A stretch of DNA of 64,000 nt. Source: an uncultured Parasphingopyxis sp. Lineage in GTDB: Bacteria > Pseudomonadota > Alphaproteobacteria > Sphingomonadales > Sphingomonadaceae. The position numbers and the translations under genes were made by a program. The notes under the pieces are model-generated. The model had not been told where the DNA came from and made no database searches. It saw only the letters and a program-made list of their open reading frames with translations. Where the stretch lies: contig CAMYKP010000007.1 of NCBI GenBank assembly GCA_947259005.1, positions 62,001-126,000 on the forward strand, read 5' to 3'. Below, piece by piece: positions 19,680 through 29,735 of the stretch (its first letter is position 1; every line of letters starts with the position of its first letter).

Positions 19680-20861
19680 ATGGCATCACTGCGCCTCTCG
19701 GGGCAACGGCATTCGGTTCTCTCACGTTTCGGCATTATCTGCATGGCGTTGGCCCTGGCAGGCTGTCAGGCGATCCTGCCGCGCTCCGGCCCGCCGGAAA
19801 CGCCGCCGCCCGAACAGGTTGAGATTACGACGGGTATTCCCGACGACGGTCTTCGGCGTATTGCATTGCTGGTTCCGACATCGGGCAACAATGCCGGCGT
19901 AGGCCAGTCCATCGCCAATGCAGCGAATATGGCGATTCTCGATGCCGGTGGTGAAGGCGTCCGGATCACGACCTATGACACGGCCGGCGCCGGGGGCTCC
20001 ACCGGGGCTGCAAACAGCGCGCTAACCGATGGCAGTCGCCTGATCCTAGGGCCGCTGCTTGCCGATAATGTGCGTTCAATTGCGCCCGTCGCGCGCAATG
20101 CGGGCGTGCCTGTCATCGCTTTCTCGAACGATACCAGCGTTGCAGGCAACGGCACTTACCTGATGGGATTCACGCCCGACCAGTCGATTGCGCGTGTCAC
20201 AAGCTATGCCGCGGGGCAGGGGGCTCGGCGCTTTGCCGCTCTCGTCCCGGAAGGGCTGTATGGCCAGCGGGCCTCGGCGGCCTTTGCGCAGGCCGTTCGC
20301 GATGCCGGTGGAACCCTCGTCGGCACGCGCACCTATTCGCGCTCGCGCCGGTCGCTCCAGCTGGCGGTTACCCAGCTTAACGGTGAGGGGCAATTCGATG
20401 CCGTCCTGATCGCCGATAGCGGCTCGACGGCGCGGGAAGCTGTGCAGATGGTACGCGATCGGGGTGCTACGCGTGCGCAGATTCTGGGTACGGAATTGTG
20501 GAACAACCAGCCGGACCTGATCCGCGATCCGGTCATGCACGGCGCTTTATTCGCCAGTGTGTCCGACCGGATGTTCAATACGCTGAGCAACCGTTACCGT
20601 TCCCGCTTCAGCAGCGCCCCCTATCGCCTGTCCAGCCTCGGATATGATGCGGCCCTGCTGGTTGTCCGGATTGCCCGTGAATGGCCGACAGACCGCCCGT
20701 TCCCGGTGAACGAGCTGCGTGACGAAGGCGGCTTTTCCGGCGTTGACGGCGCGTTCCGTTTCGGAAGCGATGGGGTCGCCCAGCGGGCGCTGGAGGTTCA
20801 GCAGATCCGGCCGAACGGGTTTACCGTGGTTTCTCCCGCACCCAGCGGTTTCGGCGGCTAG
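19680..20861 (+). CDS. penicillin-binding protein activator, LppC/LpoA-like lipoprotein
   Basis: lipobox LAGC, periplasmic binding fold (RIALLVPTSGNNAGVGQSIANAANMA), divergent from rsmI as in the E. coli yraL-yraM arrangement. Confidence 0.85.
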   Translation: MASLRLSGQRHSVLSRFGIICMALALAGCQAILPRSGPPETPPPEQVEITTGIPDDGLRRIALLVPTSGNNAGVGQSIANAANMAILDAGGEGVRITTYDTAGAGGSTGAANSALTDGSRLILGPLLADNVRSIAPVARNAGVPVIAFSNDTSVAGNGTYLMGFTPDQSIARVTSYAAGQGARRFAALVPEGLYGQRASAAFAQAVRDAGGTLVGTRTYSRSRRSLQLAVTQLNGEGQFDAVLIADSGSTAREAVQMVRDRGATRAQILGTELWNNQPDLIRDPVMHGALFASVSDRMFNTLSNRYRSRFSSAPYRLSSLGYDAALLVVRIAREWPTDRPFPVNELRDEGGFSGVDGAFRFGSDGVAQRALEVQQIRPNGFTVVSPAPSGFGG

Positions 20862-21991
20862 GCAGCGGGTTTTTCGTCGGCAAGGATTTCGGCCAGCAGG
20901 CTGTTCAGCACGAGCAGGCCTTGCGGCGTAGCGACAAGGCGGTCCGGATTCTCCTGGAGCAAGCTGTGCGCCGTCAGTCGCACTATTGCCGCCTCGTCCA
21001 GCAGGTCCGCAGGCAGGCGATCGCGCGACACGCCTTCGGTTAGCCGGAGGCCCATCATCAGCATCTCTGCGCCCTGATCGTAAGAGGACAATGCGTCTTC
21101 CGATTGCAGGCCATGTCCATTGCGACCGATGGCCGACAGCCAGTTTTCGGGTTTCTTGTGCCGGGTTGTCGCAAGTCCGCCGCGTCGTCCATGGGCGCCG
21201 GGCCCGATGCCGGCATAGTTGCCGTATCGCCAATAACTCAGATTGTGACGGCTTTCTTCACCGGGCCTTGCATGGTTCGATATTTCATAGGCGGGGAGGC
21301 CGGCAGTCTCGGTGAGCGCCTGCGTAACTTCATAGAGCTGCGCGCCATGGTCGGGTTCGGCCTCGCCAAGCTCGCCGCGTGCGGCAAGCGTCGCAAAGCG
21401 TGTCCCGGGCTCGATGGTGAGCTGATAGAGCGAGAGATGGCCTGTGCCGAAGCGGAGCGCGCGTTCAAGTTCGGCCTGCCACGCGTCGATGCTCTGTCCC
21501 GGCAGCGCGTAAATCAGGTCGAAACTGGTGCGCGCGAATACCTTTTGCGCAATCTCTAGCGCTGCCAATCCTTCACGCACATCATGCGCTCGCCCGAGAA
21601 ATTTCAATGCCTTATCGTCGAGCGATTGCAGGCCGAGAGAGACCCGGTTGATACCGGCAGCGGCGAGATCGGCGAAACGCGCGGCTTCTACCGATGACGG
21701 GTTCGCTTCCAAGGTAATTTCGATGCCCTCGGCAAAGCCCCAATGGCGTTCTGCCCCTTCGATCAGTGCGGCGACGGTTTCCGGCGGCATCAGCGAAGGC
21801 GTGCCGCCGCCAAAGAAGATTGAGGTAAGCGGCGTGCCCGTCGTCAGCGCAGCCTCATGGGCCATGTCAGTGAGCAGGGCCGCGCGCCACGCATCCTGAT
21901 CGACCCCATCCCGGACATGACTGTTAAAATCGCAATAGGGACATTTGGAGACGCAAAAGGGCCAGTGGATATAAAGCGCAAGGCCGGTCAT
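20858..21991 (-). CDS. hemW: radical SAM heme chaperone HemW
   Basis: LYIHWPFCVSKCPYCDFNSH CxxxCxxC motif, FFGGGTPSLM, GAHGR. Confidence 0.95.
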   Translation of the reverse strand: MTGLALYIHWPFCVSKCPYCDFNSHVRDGVDQDAWRAALLTDMAHEAALTTGTPLTSIFFGGGTPSLMPPETVAALIEGAERHWGFAEGIEITLEANPSSVEAARFADLAAAGINRVSLGLQSLDDKALKFLGRAHDVREGLAALEIAQKVFARTSFDLIYALPGQSIDAWQAELERALRFGTGHLSLYQLTIEPGTRFATLAARGELGEAEPDHGAQLYEVTQALTETAGLPAYEISNHARPGEESRHNLSYWRYGNYAGIGPGAHGRRGGLATTRHKKPENWLSAIGRNGHGLQSEDALSSYDQGAEMLMMGLRLTEGVSRDRLPADLLDEAAIVRLTAHSLLQENPDRLVATPQGLLVLNSLLAEILADEKPAA

Positions 21992-21995
21992 CGGC

Positions 21996-22619
21996 TCAGA
22001 ATACGGCTTTCATCAGTTTGGCGAACGCATCGGCGCGGTGGCTGATCGCGTGTTTCTCGGCCGGGTCGACTTCGGCGAAGGTCAAATTCCTGCCAGCGGG
22101 CACGAAGACGGGGTCATAGCCGAAACCCAGCTTGCCCCGGGGCGGCCAGGTCAGCGCGCCATTGGCCCGTCCTTCGAAGACTTCGGTGTGCCCGTCGGGC
22201 CAGGCCAGCGCCAATGTGCAGGCGAAATAGGCGCTGCGGTCAGCATCGGGGCCGAGTTCGGCAAGTTTGCCCTCGACCTTGCCCATCGCCATGTACCAGT
22301 CGCGCCCTGGCCCGCCTTCGTAAGCATCCGCTTCTGCCCAATCGGCGGTATAGACGCCGGGTGCGCCACCGAGCGTGTTGACGCACAGTCCGCTGTCATC
22401 GGCAAGCGCGACCAAGCCGGACCCTTCGGTGCCGGCGCGGGCTTTGATCAGGGCATTTTCGGCGAATGTCGTGCCGGTTTCCTCGGGTTCCGGGAGGCCA
22501 AGCTCCCCGGCGCTGATAACATCCATGCCATGCGGGGCGAGCAATGCCCCGATTTCGCGCACCTTTCCCGGATTGTGGCTGGCGATGACCAGCTTGCCCG
22601 GGTCCAGCTTGCGGCTCAC
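21996..22619 (-). CDS. rdgB: RdgB/HAM1 family non-canonical purine NTP pyrophosphatase
   Basis: [49 protein letters not shown]. Confidence 0.95.
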   Translation of the reverse strand: MSRKLDPGKLVIASHNPGKVREIGALLAPHGMDVISAGELGLPEPEETGTTFAENALIKARAGTEGSGLVALADDSGLCVNTLGGAPGVYTADWAEADAYEGGPGRDWYMAMGKVEGKLAELGPDADRSAYFACTLALAWPDGHTEVFEGRANGALTWPPRGKLGFGYDPVFVPAGRNLTFAEVDPAEKHAISHRADAFAKLMKAVF

Positions 22620-23329
22620 GAGATGGCGGCGTCCTGCGCCGCGAAGATCTCGGTGCAGCCGATCCGGGCGAGGCGAAGCATGCGTAGCAGCGCTTCCTCG
22701 TCATAGGTTTCGCCTTCGGCCGTGCACTGCGCTTCGGCGATATTGCCGTCGCCCGTCAGGACGAAATTGGCATCGGCGCCTGCATTGCTGTCTTCGGCAT
22801 AATCGAGATCGAGCACCGGCTCACCGTTATAGATGCCACAGGAAATCGCTGCGATTTTCTGCGTCATGGGATCCTGCTCGAGCTTGCCGGAAGCCGTCAG
22901 CGAGTTGATCGCCAGTTTCAGAGCAACCCAGCCACCGGAGATTGAGGCTGTGCGAGTGCCGCCATCCGCTTGGATCACGTCGCAATCGACGGTGATCTGG
23001 CGCTCACCAAGCACGTCCATATCGGTTACGGCGCGCAGGGAGCGGCCGATCAGGCGCTGGATTTCCTGGGTGCGGCCCGATTGCTTGCCGCGCGCTGCTT
23101 CGCGATTTCCCCGGGTATGGGTGGCGCGGGGCAGCATACCATATTCGCCGGTCACCCAGCCCTTGCCCTTGCCGCGCATCCAGGGTGGAACCCGGTCTTC
23201 TATGCTTGCCGTGCACAGCACGCGCGTTTCGCCGAAGCTGATCAGGCAGGAGCCTTCGGCATGTTTGGTGAAACCGGGTTCGATCGTGATAGCCCGCATT
23301 TGATCGGGCGCGCGGCCGGATGGGCGCAT
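22616..23329 (-). CDS. rph: ribonuclease PH
   Basis: [63 protein letters not shown]. Confidence 0.97.
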   Translation of the reverse strand: MRPSGRAPDQMRAITIEPGFTKHAEGSCLISFGETRVLCTASIEDRVPPWMRGKGKGWVTGEYGMLPRATHTRGNREAARGKQSGRTQEIQRLIGRSLRAVTDMDVLGERQITVDCDVIQADGGTRTASISGGWVALKLAINSLTASGKLEQDPMTQKIAAISCGIYNGEPVLDLDYAEDSNAGADANFVLTGDGNIAEAQCTAEGETYDEEALLRMLRLARIGCTEIFAAQDAAIS

Positions 23330-23425
23330 GGGTTTGTTTCCTTCTGGATGTGTTGGTCAGCCCCTATCGCCCACAGCATCGCACGTCCAGCCGCATTGAT
23401 GGCGGAAAATCGAACGGGGAAGGGG

Positions 23426-25366
23426 CTAGCCTGCGGTTATTGCAGACGCATGCGCGACGGCCTCGGCCGAAGCCGCTGCCGCGATGGCGTCAATGATCTC
23501 AAAATCGAAACTGATCGTGATAACCGGCTGAGGCGGTTCGGGAGGCTCAGGAATAGCCGCAGGCGATGGATAACGCTCGCGGCGCGAGGTACGTTCGGCC
23601 CGGGCGCGAGCATTTTCCGCCAATGCGCGGGCGCGCTCCATTTGGGCTTCCACGCGCGTTTCAAGATCGGCGCTCAATGCGACCATCTGTGTGGCGAGAA
23701 GGGCAAGCTCGCGTTCGAGATCCGCTCCACGGACTTCACTCAGCCGTTCCATCTGCTGTTCGACCCGTTCCATCTCGCGCTCGAAACGCGCAACTTCGCG
23801 TTCCATCTCGCGTTCAATCCGCGCCTCGGCCTGTTCTGCCTGCCGCTCTGCCCGGGCTTCGTTTCGTTCCCTCTGGCGTTCGCGCTCCGCTTCGCGGCGT
23901 TCTGCTGCTCGCTCGATCCGAAAAGCTATCCGTTCGCCCTTGTCGTCGCATTCCTCGGACTCAACCTCGATGCGGGGAACAAGATTTGTGTCGAGATCGA
24001 AAATCGCAGTCTGCAGGGCCGCATTCCGGCTCAGGCTGCCACTATCCGCTTCAAACCTTATCGGTTCGAATGATTCTCGACCGCTTTTGCGCTCGCTGCT
24101 ACCGGCCCCGCGGAAGGAGAAGGTCCAGCCGGGTTCAGGCGAAAAGCTCCATCCCTGCTGGTCGACAGTTTCCCAACGATCTTCGGATCGCCAGTCATGG
24201 CGCTTCTGCCCGGAATGCTGAGAGCGATGAGCATCGCGGGAGGCATTGGTATGGGCAGCGCGTGGTTCAGGTTCTGCGTTCGATCCTGCAGCGGGAAGGG
24301 ACTCCGCTTCGGCCATTTCGGCAGCATCGGCATCTCCAACCCGGTTGTCTTGGTCCTTGGCGGTGCCGGTTGAAAATGACGCATCTGCGGCTGCGGCGAT
24401 GGTCAGACAGCCGACCAGCACCAGCGACAGTGCCGCGAAGGGCATCGCCGTCGCGCTTTCCCGGCGGAACGGTCGCTCGCGCAGACGGGTTATCCGGTCC
24501 ATCAATGGCGTCGTCCTGCCATCGGCTGCCATGGCAAACCCCGGCAGCATATCGCGGCTTTCCAGCGCCACCTTGCCAAGGCCCTGTGCCAGCGCATTGG
24601 TGTTGCCGGTTTCCTCTATAACCCGCGCGTCACAGGCATATTCCCGTTCGATATCGATCTGGCGGGACAGAAAGGCGATCGCCGGATGGAAGAAGAAGAC
24701 ATTGCAGATCAGCGCCTGGATCAGGCCGAGCAAATAGTCCTGACGGCAGATATGCGCGATTTCATGGACGAGAATGGCCTCCGCCTGATCGATTGGCAGC
24801 CGCAGGAAAAACCCGGTCGGGACGAGCACGATCGGCTTGAGCGTGCCGATGGTCAGCGGTGTCGTTATTCGGGAAGATTGCAGGATCATCGCCCTCGGAT
24901 CGGCGCCCAGGCGTTCTATCCAGAGGCGAAACCGCAATTCCCAATCGGCGGGAACCGGGCCAGTCCCTTCCTGTTTGAGCCGTGCTGTCGCGCGCAATGC
25001 CTGGCCGTAGCGTACTCCAAGCCAGCTGAAACCCACGCCCCAGACAAGGCTGATCAGCCAGGTTGTCCGGCCAAGCGTATGGATAACGGCCTGCCAGCCC
25101 TCGGCAGGCGGTGGGATGGCCCCGACAACCGGTTCGATCAATGCGAGGGTCCGGTAACAGATGCCCCAGGTGACGATGAAAAGAAGGAGGCTGGCAGCAA
25201 GCCCGCCATAGGCGGTTACGAAACGCAGCTGGGCATTGTGGCGCGGGATGAATCGCAGTGCGACAAAGACCAGGGCCGCGACAAGCGCGATCTGCCAGAG
25301 ACTGTGCAACAGCGCCCAGCCAAGGCTGTCCACGACCAGACCCGCTTCAATCGGCATCCTCTCCAT
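23426..25366 (-). CDS. M56 family (BlaR1-like) membrane metallopeptidase with long E/R-rich C-terminal helix
   Basis: VHEIAHICRQDYLLGLIQALICNVFFFHP, REYACDARVIEETG, then TM and a charged RER/EAR repeat region. Confidence 0.9.
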   Translation of the reverse strand: MERMPIEAGLVVDSLGWALLHSLWQIALVAALVFVALRFIPRHNAQLRFVTAYGGLAASLLLFIVTWGICYRTLALIEPVVGAIPPPAEGWQAVIHTLGRTTWLISLVWGVGFSWLGVRYGQALRATARLKQEGTGPVPADWELRFRLWIERLGADPRAMILQSSRITTPLTIGTLKPIVLVPTGFFLRLPIDQAEAILVHEIAHICRQDYLLGLIQALICNVFFFHPAIAFLSRQIDIEREYACDARVIEETGNTNALAQGLGKVALESRDMLPGFAMAADGRTTPLMDRITRLRERPFRRESATAMPFAALSLVLVGCLTIAAAADASFSTGTAKDQDNRVGDADAAEMAEAESLPAAGSNAEPEPRAAHTNASRDAHRSQHSGQKRHDWRSEDRWETVDQQGWSFSPEPGWTFSFRGAGSSERKSGRESFEPIRFEADSGSLSRNAALQTAIFDLDTNLVPRIEVESEECDDKGERIAFRIERAAERREAERERQRERNEARAERQAEQAEARIEREMEREVARFEREMERVEQQMERLSEVRGADLERELALLATQMVALSADLETRVEAQMERARALAENARARAERTSRRERYPSPAAIPEPPEPPQPVITISFDFEIIDAIAAAASAEAVAHASAITAG

Positions 25367-25763
25367 CCCCCTTTTCGGCTTCCAGTTCTGCGATGAAAGC
25401 CTTGAGTTGTTCTATTTCGCGGGCCGACACGTCGTCGCGGCCCAGCGCATGCATGACCAGATCATTGGTTGAATTGCCGAATACCGTCCGGACAAGCCGG
25501 TTCAGCAGCGTCGTTCGGGTTTCGGAAGCGGGCTGCGTTGCGATATAGTCGAACGACTTGCCCTTGCCGTGAATGCGATCGACGAGCCCCTTGTCGAGCA
25601 TGCGCTGCAATTGCTTGAGGACGGTCGTATAGCCGACATCGCGAATTTGGCGGATATGTTCGTGGACCGTGCGCACGGACACGGGCTGGCATTCCCAGAC
25701 GATCTGGAGAATTTCCGCTTCGGCCTCGGACGGCGCGGGAGGGGGCGTGCTCTTGTCTGCCAT
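25347..25763 (-). CDS. BlaI/MecI/CopY family transcriptional regulator
   Basis: EAEILQIVWECQPVSVRTVHEHI, GYTTVLKQLQRMLDKGLVDR winged helix; overlaps the M56 gene start. Confidence 0.92.
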   Translation of the reverse strand: MADKSTPPPAPSEAEAEILQIVWECQPVSVRTVHEHIRQIRDVGYTTVLKQLQRMLDKGLVDRIHGKGKSFDYIATQPASETRTTLLNRLVRTVFGNSTNDLVMHALGRDDVSAREIEQLKAFIAELEAEKGDGEDAD

Positions 25764-25931
25764 TGGTCTGTTTCGCGCGCTCCATACCGATTTTCGGCAT
25801 TTACGGCAAGTGTCGTTACCGCCATGTCGACCAACGGTATCCTGCCAACGACGAACAACATGGGAAGGCATGATCGGGCGAGGTTGACGGTAGGACTGGC
25901 AGTTTAGCCCGGGAGTTTCTACATCCCCTTC

Positions 25932-26975
25932 ATGGCTGGACCGAACGTCAACGAATTGTCCGAACGTGCGCGCGATGTGTTTCGCACGGTCGTCGAGTCT
26001 TATCTTGAGAGCGGGGAGCCTGTCGGGTCGCGGACGATATCCAAAATGTCAGGGCTCAGTCTTTCGCCGGCGTCGATCCGCAACGTCATGCAGGATCTGG
26101 AAGAGCTCAGCCTGCTTGCTGCACCGCATACAAGCGCCGGGCGTATGCCGACCGAAACCGGCCTGCGCCTGTTCGTGGACGGGATGATGCAGGCCGGACG
26201 ACTGACGGCCGCCGAACAGCAGGCTATCGAATCCCAGAGCAAGACGGATGGACCGGTGGAAGAGGCTGTTTCCAACACAACCGCAGCTTTGTCGGGCCTT
26301 TCGGCGTGTGCGGGCATCGTCCATGTCTCGAAGCGCGAACCGGTGCTCAGTCAGTTCGGCTTTGTCTCGCTTTCAGAACAGCGGGCCCTTGCCGTTCTGG
26401 TCGGCAGCGATGGTACCGTGGAAAACCGGATCGTCGATCTCCCCCATCCGGTACCCGCTTCAACCCTCAATGAGGCGGCCAATTATATCAGCCAGCGCCT
26501 CACGGGGCTGACTCTGGAACAGGCGACGTTGCGGTTGCAGGAAGAGATCGGGCAGGGGAAGGCAGCGCTCGATGCCGCCGCGCAGGACCTTATCGCACGC
26601 GGGCTGGCGACTTGGTCCCGCGACAATGCAGCACGCCCCGTATTGATCGTGCGCGGTCAGGCAAACCTGCTGGATGAAACCGCCGCAGCCGATCTGGACC
26701 GGGTCCGGATGCTGCTCGGAGAACTCGAGGGCAAGGAAGAGATTGCGCAGCTTCTGGATCATGCCCGCGATGCCCGCGCGACCAAGATTTTCATCGGTTC
26801 GGAGAATAAACTGTTCTCCCTTTCCGGTTCTTCGGTTATTGCCGCGCCCTATCATGACGGGGACGGTCAGGTGGTTGGCGTGGTCGGTGTTATTGGGCCG
26901 ACACGCTTGAACTATGCGCGCGTCGTTCCCATGGTGGACTTCACCGCAAAAACCCTATCCAAATTAGTGAGCTGA
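25932..26975 (+). CDS. hrcA: heat-inducible transcriptional repressor HrcA
   Basis: LSERARDVFRTVVESYLESGEPVGSRTIS, SPASIRNVMQDLEELSLL, GVIGPTRLNYARVVPMVDFTAK. Confidence 0.96.
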   Translation: MAGPNVNELSERARDVFRTVVESYLESGEPVGSRTISKMSGLSLSPASIRNVMQDLEELSLLAAPHTSAGRMPTETGLRLFVDGMMQAGRLTAAEQQAIESQSKTDGPVEEAVSNTTAALSGLSACAGIVHVSKREPVLSQFGFVSLSEQRALAVLVGSDGTVENRIVDLPHPVPASTLNEAANYISQRLTGLTLEQATLRLQEEIGQGKAALDAAAQDLIARGLATWSRDNAARPVLIVRGQANLLDETAAADLDRVRMLLGELEGKEEIAQLLDHARDARATKIFIGSENKLFSLSGSSVIAAPYHDGDGQVVGVVGVIGPTRLNYARVVPMVDFTAKTLSKLVS

Positions 26976-26982
26976 TTAACAA

Positions 26983-27573
26983 ATGTACGGCGACAAGACC
27001 GAGAATTCGAATAACGAAAACCTGTCCGAAGAAGCCGAGGCTGAACTGGCAGGGGTACCGGAGAGCATGCGCGACGATGAGGAAGCCGAACAGCTTTCCG
27101 ATGCGGATCGCGTGATCGAACTGGAAGAGGCGCTTGCTGCGGCCCAGCAGGACGTCCTTTATGCGAAAGCCGAGGAACAGAATACGCGCCGCCGGCTTGA
27201 GCAGGAAAAGCAGAATGCCAGCGCCTATGCTGCGACCGGTTTTTCCCGCGACATCCTGTCCGTGGCGGACAATCTGGAACGGGCTCTCGACGCGATCCCC
27301 CAAGAGTTGCGGGACGATGAGAAATTCAAGGGCCTGGTGGCCGGGCTCGAAGCTACGGGCCGCGAACTGGAAACCGTTTTCGGCAAACATGGCATCGCCC
27401 CGATTGAGGCTATCGGCGAGGAACTGGACCCGAACCGGCATCAGGCCATGGTTGAAATTCCGAGCGCAGACGCGGAACCGGGCACGATCGTCCAGCAGAT
27501 GCAGCGCGGTTATATGATCAAAGACCGGCTGCTTCGTCCGGCCCTGGTCGGCGTAGCCAAAAAGCCGGAATAG
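26983..27573 (+). CDS. grpE: nucleotide exchange factor GrpE
   Basis: RRRLEQEKQNASAYAATGFSRDILSVADNLERAL, HQAMVEIPSADAEPGTIVQQMQRGYMIKDRLLRPALVGVAK. Confidence 0.97.
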   Translation: MYGDKTENSNNENLSEEAEAELAGVPESMRDDEEAEQLSDADRVIELEEALAAAQQDVLYAKAEEQNTRRRLEQEKQNASAYAATGFSRDILSVADNLERALDAIPQELRDDEKFKGLVAGLEATGRELETVFGKHGIAPIEAIGEELDPNRHQAMVEIPSADAEPGTIVQQMQRGYMIKDRLLRPALVGVAKKPE

Positions 27574-27582
27574 AAATCCCGG

Positions 27583-28065
27583 CTAAAAATCCAGCAACAG
27601 CTGCGTGTTGCAGCGGCTATAAGGTGTCGGCCAGAATTCCAGGCTGGAGAGTTCGCGAAAGCCCGACGAGCGGTACAAGCGATTGGCGGCCACAAGTTTT
27701 TCGGCGGTTTCTATCCACATCCCGTCGGCATTCATGGCGCGCGCTTCTTCGATGAGCCTGGCCATCACCGCGCCGCCGATACCGTGACCGCGCATCCCGG
27801 CCTTCGCCGCCATCTTTACAATCTCGACATAATATTTTCCGGGAAATGGCTGAATATGGGCGGCGAGGACGGCGCCGCATCCGCAAATCTCCCCCGCGAT
27901 TTCGGCGACAATGATCCGCCCTCCCTTGGCCAGGATCGAGGCCTGGGGATCATTCAGTTGTTCGCGGTCGGACTCTTCGACAACAAATCCCTCTTCGATC
28001 CAAGCGAGATTGAGATCGGCAAAGGCCTCCCTGTCTCGTGGCTCGAACGGGCGGATCAGCATCAA
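27583..28065 (-). CDS. GNAT family N-acetyltransferase
   Basis: MAAKAGMRGHGIGGAVMARLIEEARAM acetyl-CoA loop and AANRLYRSSGF. Confidence 0.88.
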   Translation of the reverse strand: MMLIRPFEPRDREAFADLNLAWIEEGFVVEESDREQLNDPQASILAKGGRIIVAEIAGEICGCGAVLAAHIQPFPGKYYVEIVKMAAKAGMRGHGIGGAVMARLIEEARAMNADGMWIETAEKLVAANRLYRSSGFRELSSLEFWPTPYSRCNTQLLLDF

Positions 28066-28091
28066 CTATCCTTGCGGTCCCGAGGCGGCTC

Positions 28092-29090
28092 CTATGCTGC
28101 GAGAGTGTATCGCGATTCGCCAGGGCCGCGGCACATCCGCTTCGAAATGCGCGTTTCCTCGCCGCCGACGATCACGACATCGGTCACATCCATGCAGCGC
28201 GCTCCGTTGGGCTGAGACGTCAGCGCCGTCACCGTCGATGAACCGGAAACATCGGCGCGGGTAGGGCTGACCCACTCTGCGGTCGCGCCGACTTCTTCCT
28301 GTTCGGTGACGATTTCCGTCGCCTCGGCCATTTTTTCCTGTTCTTCAGGTTCGAGCTGACAAGCGATTTCGGCAACGAGCACGCCGGCAAACTGGCCGAC
28401 GATGAAGCCGCCAATAGCGCCAAGGCCGGTCGCTTCGCCAACTACTCCGCCAAGGATGCCGCCCAATATGCCGCCGCCTGCGCGTTCGGTGTTGCAACTG
28501 TTGCGTTCGTTATCCTCTTCGCCCCGGGCGGGCTGGGCCTCCCCATCTTCCAGGTCGCGAGCCCGCGATTCTGCCGTCTGCGTATAGCCCGAACAGACGC
28601 CCGAATAGCGGCAGAAGCGTTCCTGCAGATAGGCCCGGTCTTCCTGCCAGCGCGCGAGCATTTCCCGATATGTTGCCATGTTCGGGCCATCGGGATTGGA
28701 ATCGGCCATCTCCTGCGTGGTGCGCGCGAAGAACCGGTCGGCCTCATCCTGCGGATAATCGAAATTGTTCATCACTTGGGCTTCGTAAATATCGCGAACG
28801 GCCTGCTGATGATCGACCATTCTCTGGGGAAAATCGGCAAGTGCGATCGCCTGATAGGCATCCAGCTCTTCGATACAGGCCGTGGTCGCATCCGCCCTCC
28901 CATATTCATCGCGTTCTTCTCGAAAATCATAGACGCAATCGGGATAGGCGGCCTGGCTCATCACCGGGCGAGCGGGGAGCTCTGGAAGGGGCGGGGGCGC
29001 AGCCCGTTGCGCCGATAAGGCAAAGGGAATTGCGATCAGTGCCATCAAGGCAATTGTGACCACAATGCATTGTTTTACGCTACCCAACAT
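28092..29090 (-). CDS. secreted protein with glycine-zipper segment and 17-kDa surface-antigen-like C-terminus
   Basis: signal peptide MLGSVKQCIVVTIALMALIAIPFALSAQ; GGGILGGILGGVVGEATGLGAIGGFIVGQFAG; W-S-P-T...CMDVTDVVIVGGEETRISKRMCRGPGESRYTL. Confidence 0.65.
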   Translation of the reverse strand: MLGSVKQCIVVTIALMALIAIPFALSAQRAAPPPLPELPARPVMSQAAYPDCVYDFREERDEYGRADATTACIEELDAYQAIALADFPQRMVDHQQAVRDIYEAQVMNNFDYPQDEADRFFARTTQEMADSNPDGPNMATYREMLARWQEDRAYLQERFCRYSGVCSGYTQTAESRARDLEDGEAQPARGEEDNERNSCNTERAGGGILGGILGGVVGEATGLGAIGGFIVGQFAGVLVAEIACQLEPEEQEKMAEATEIVTEQEEVGATAEWVSPTRADVSGSSTVTALTSQPNGARCMDVTDVVIVGGEETRISKRMCRGPGESRYTLAA

Positions 29091-29182
29091 ATCTACCCCC
29101 CAAAGTGATGGGAAATCAGTAGCGCCCTCTGGCGAGGCGGGCAATGTTAATGGAGCAGCATGAAGAATGGTGTTTGGGCGCA

Positions 29183-29653
29183 CTATTGCTGCGAAAAGGG
29201 CAATATGGCTTCATAGCTGTCGAGTGCGACCGCGCCGGGCACGCTCAGGCCTTCGCGCAGAAGGAATGTGTGCCGTACGATCTCGGCCTGTTGCTCGATC
29301 CCATAGCGCTTCAGCGGCCAGCCGGGTTTCAGGCTGTAGTGGTAGCGGCAAAAGGGGTGGCGGCGCAGCGGGAGGAAGATGCCTGACTGATACTGCCACA
29401 CATGCGTCATTTCGTGCAGGAAAAGCGCCTGAAGCTTGAGCGGCGCCTTGCCGAAATCATCGTGCCAATAGGGGCCTTTGGGGTGAAACCAGATGCCGCC
29501 GGTCGGTGCCATCAATGTGTTGACCGGCTGGAACGGATACCATTTCTTCCGGTGCAGCTTTACCGCGTCATAATCGATCGCCTTGCCGAACATGCGGGCG
29601 GCAAGCGTGCGTTCGGTATCCGTCAGGGGCCGGCTCAGGTTTTTTCGCGCCAT
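29183..29653 (-). CDS. HExxH-containing protein (putative zinc metallopeptidase-like; family often labelled vgr-related)
   Basis: LFLHEMTHVWQYQSG motif in a complete small ORF; GxxxFxPKGPYWHDDFG. Confidence 0.55.
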   Translation of the reverse strand: MARKNLSRPLTDTERTLAARMFGKAIDYDAVKLHRKKWYPFQPVNTLMAPTGGIWFHPKGPYWHDDFGKAPLKLQALFLHEMTHVWQYQSGIFLPLRRHPFCRYHYSLKPGWPLKRYGIEQQAEIVRHTFLLREGLSVPGAVALDSYEAILPFSQQ

Positions 29654-29735
29654 CCCATCATTTGAGCCGAGCGCGTCCAACTATTCAAGCGAATTGGGGG
29701 CGCAGCGGTTAACCGTCCGCCGCGTCCCCGAACGC

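Noticed and set aside
23426-25763. BlaI/M56 pair as a beta-lactam resistance operon
   Set aside because: No beta-lactamase or penicillin-sensing domain seen; kept as a finding with unknown signal instead.
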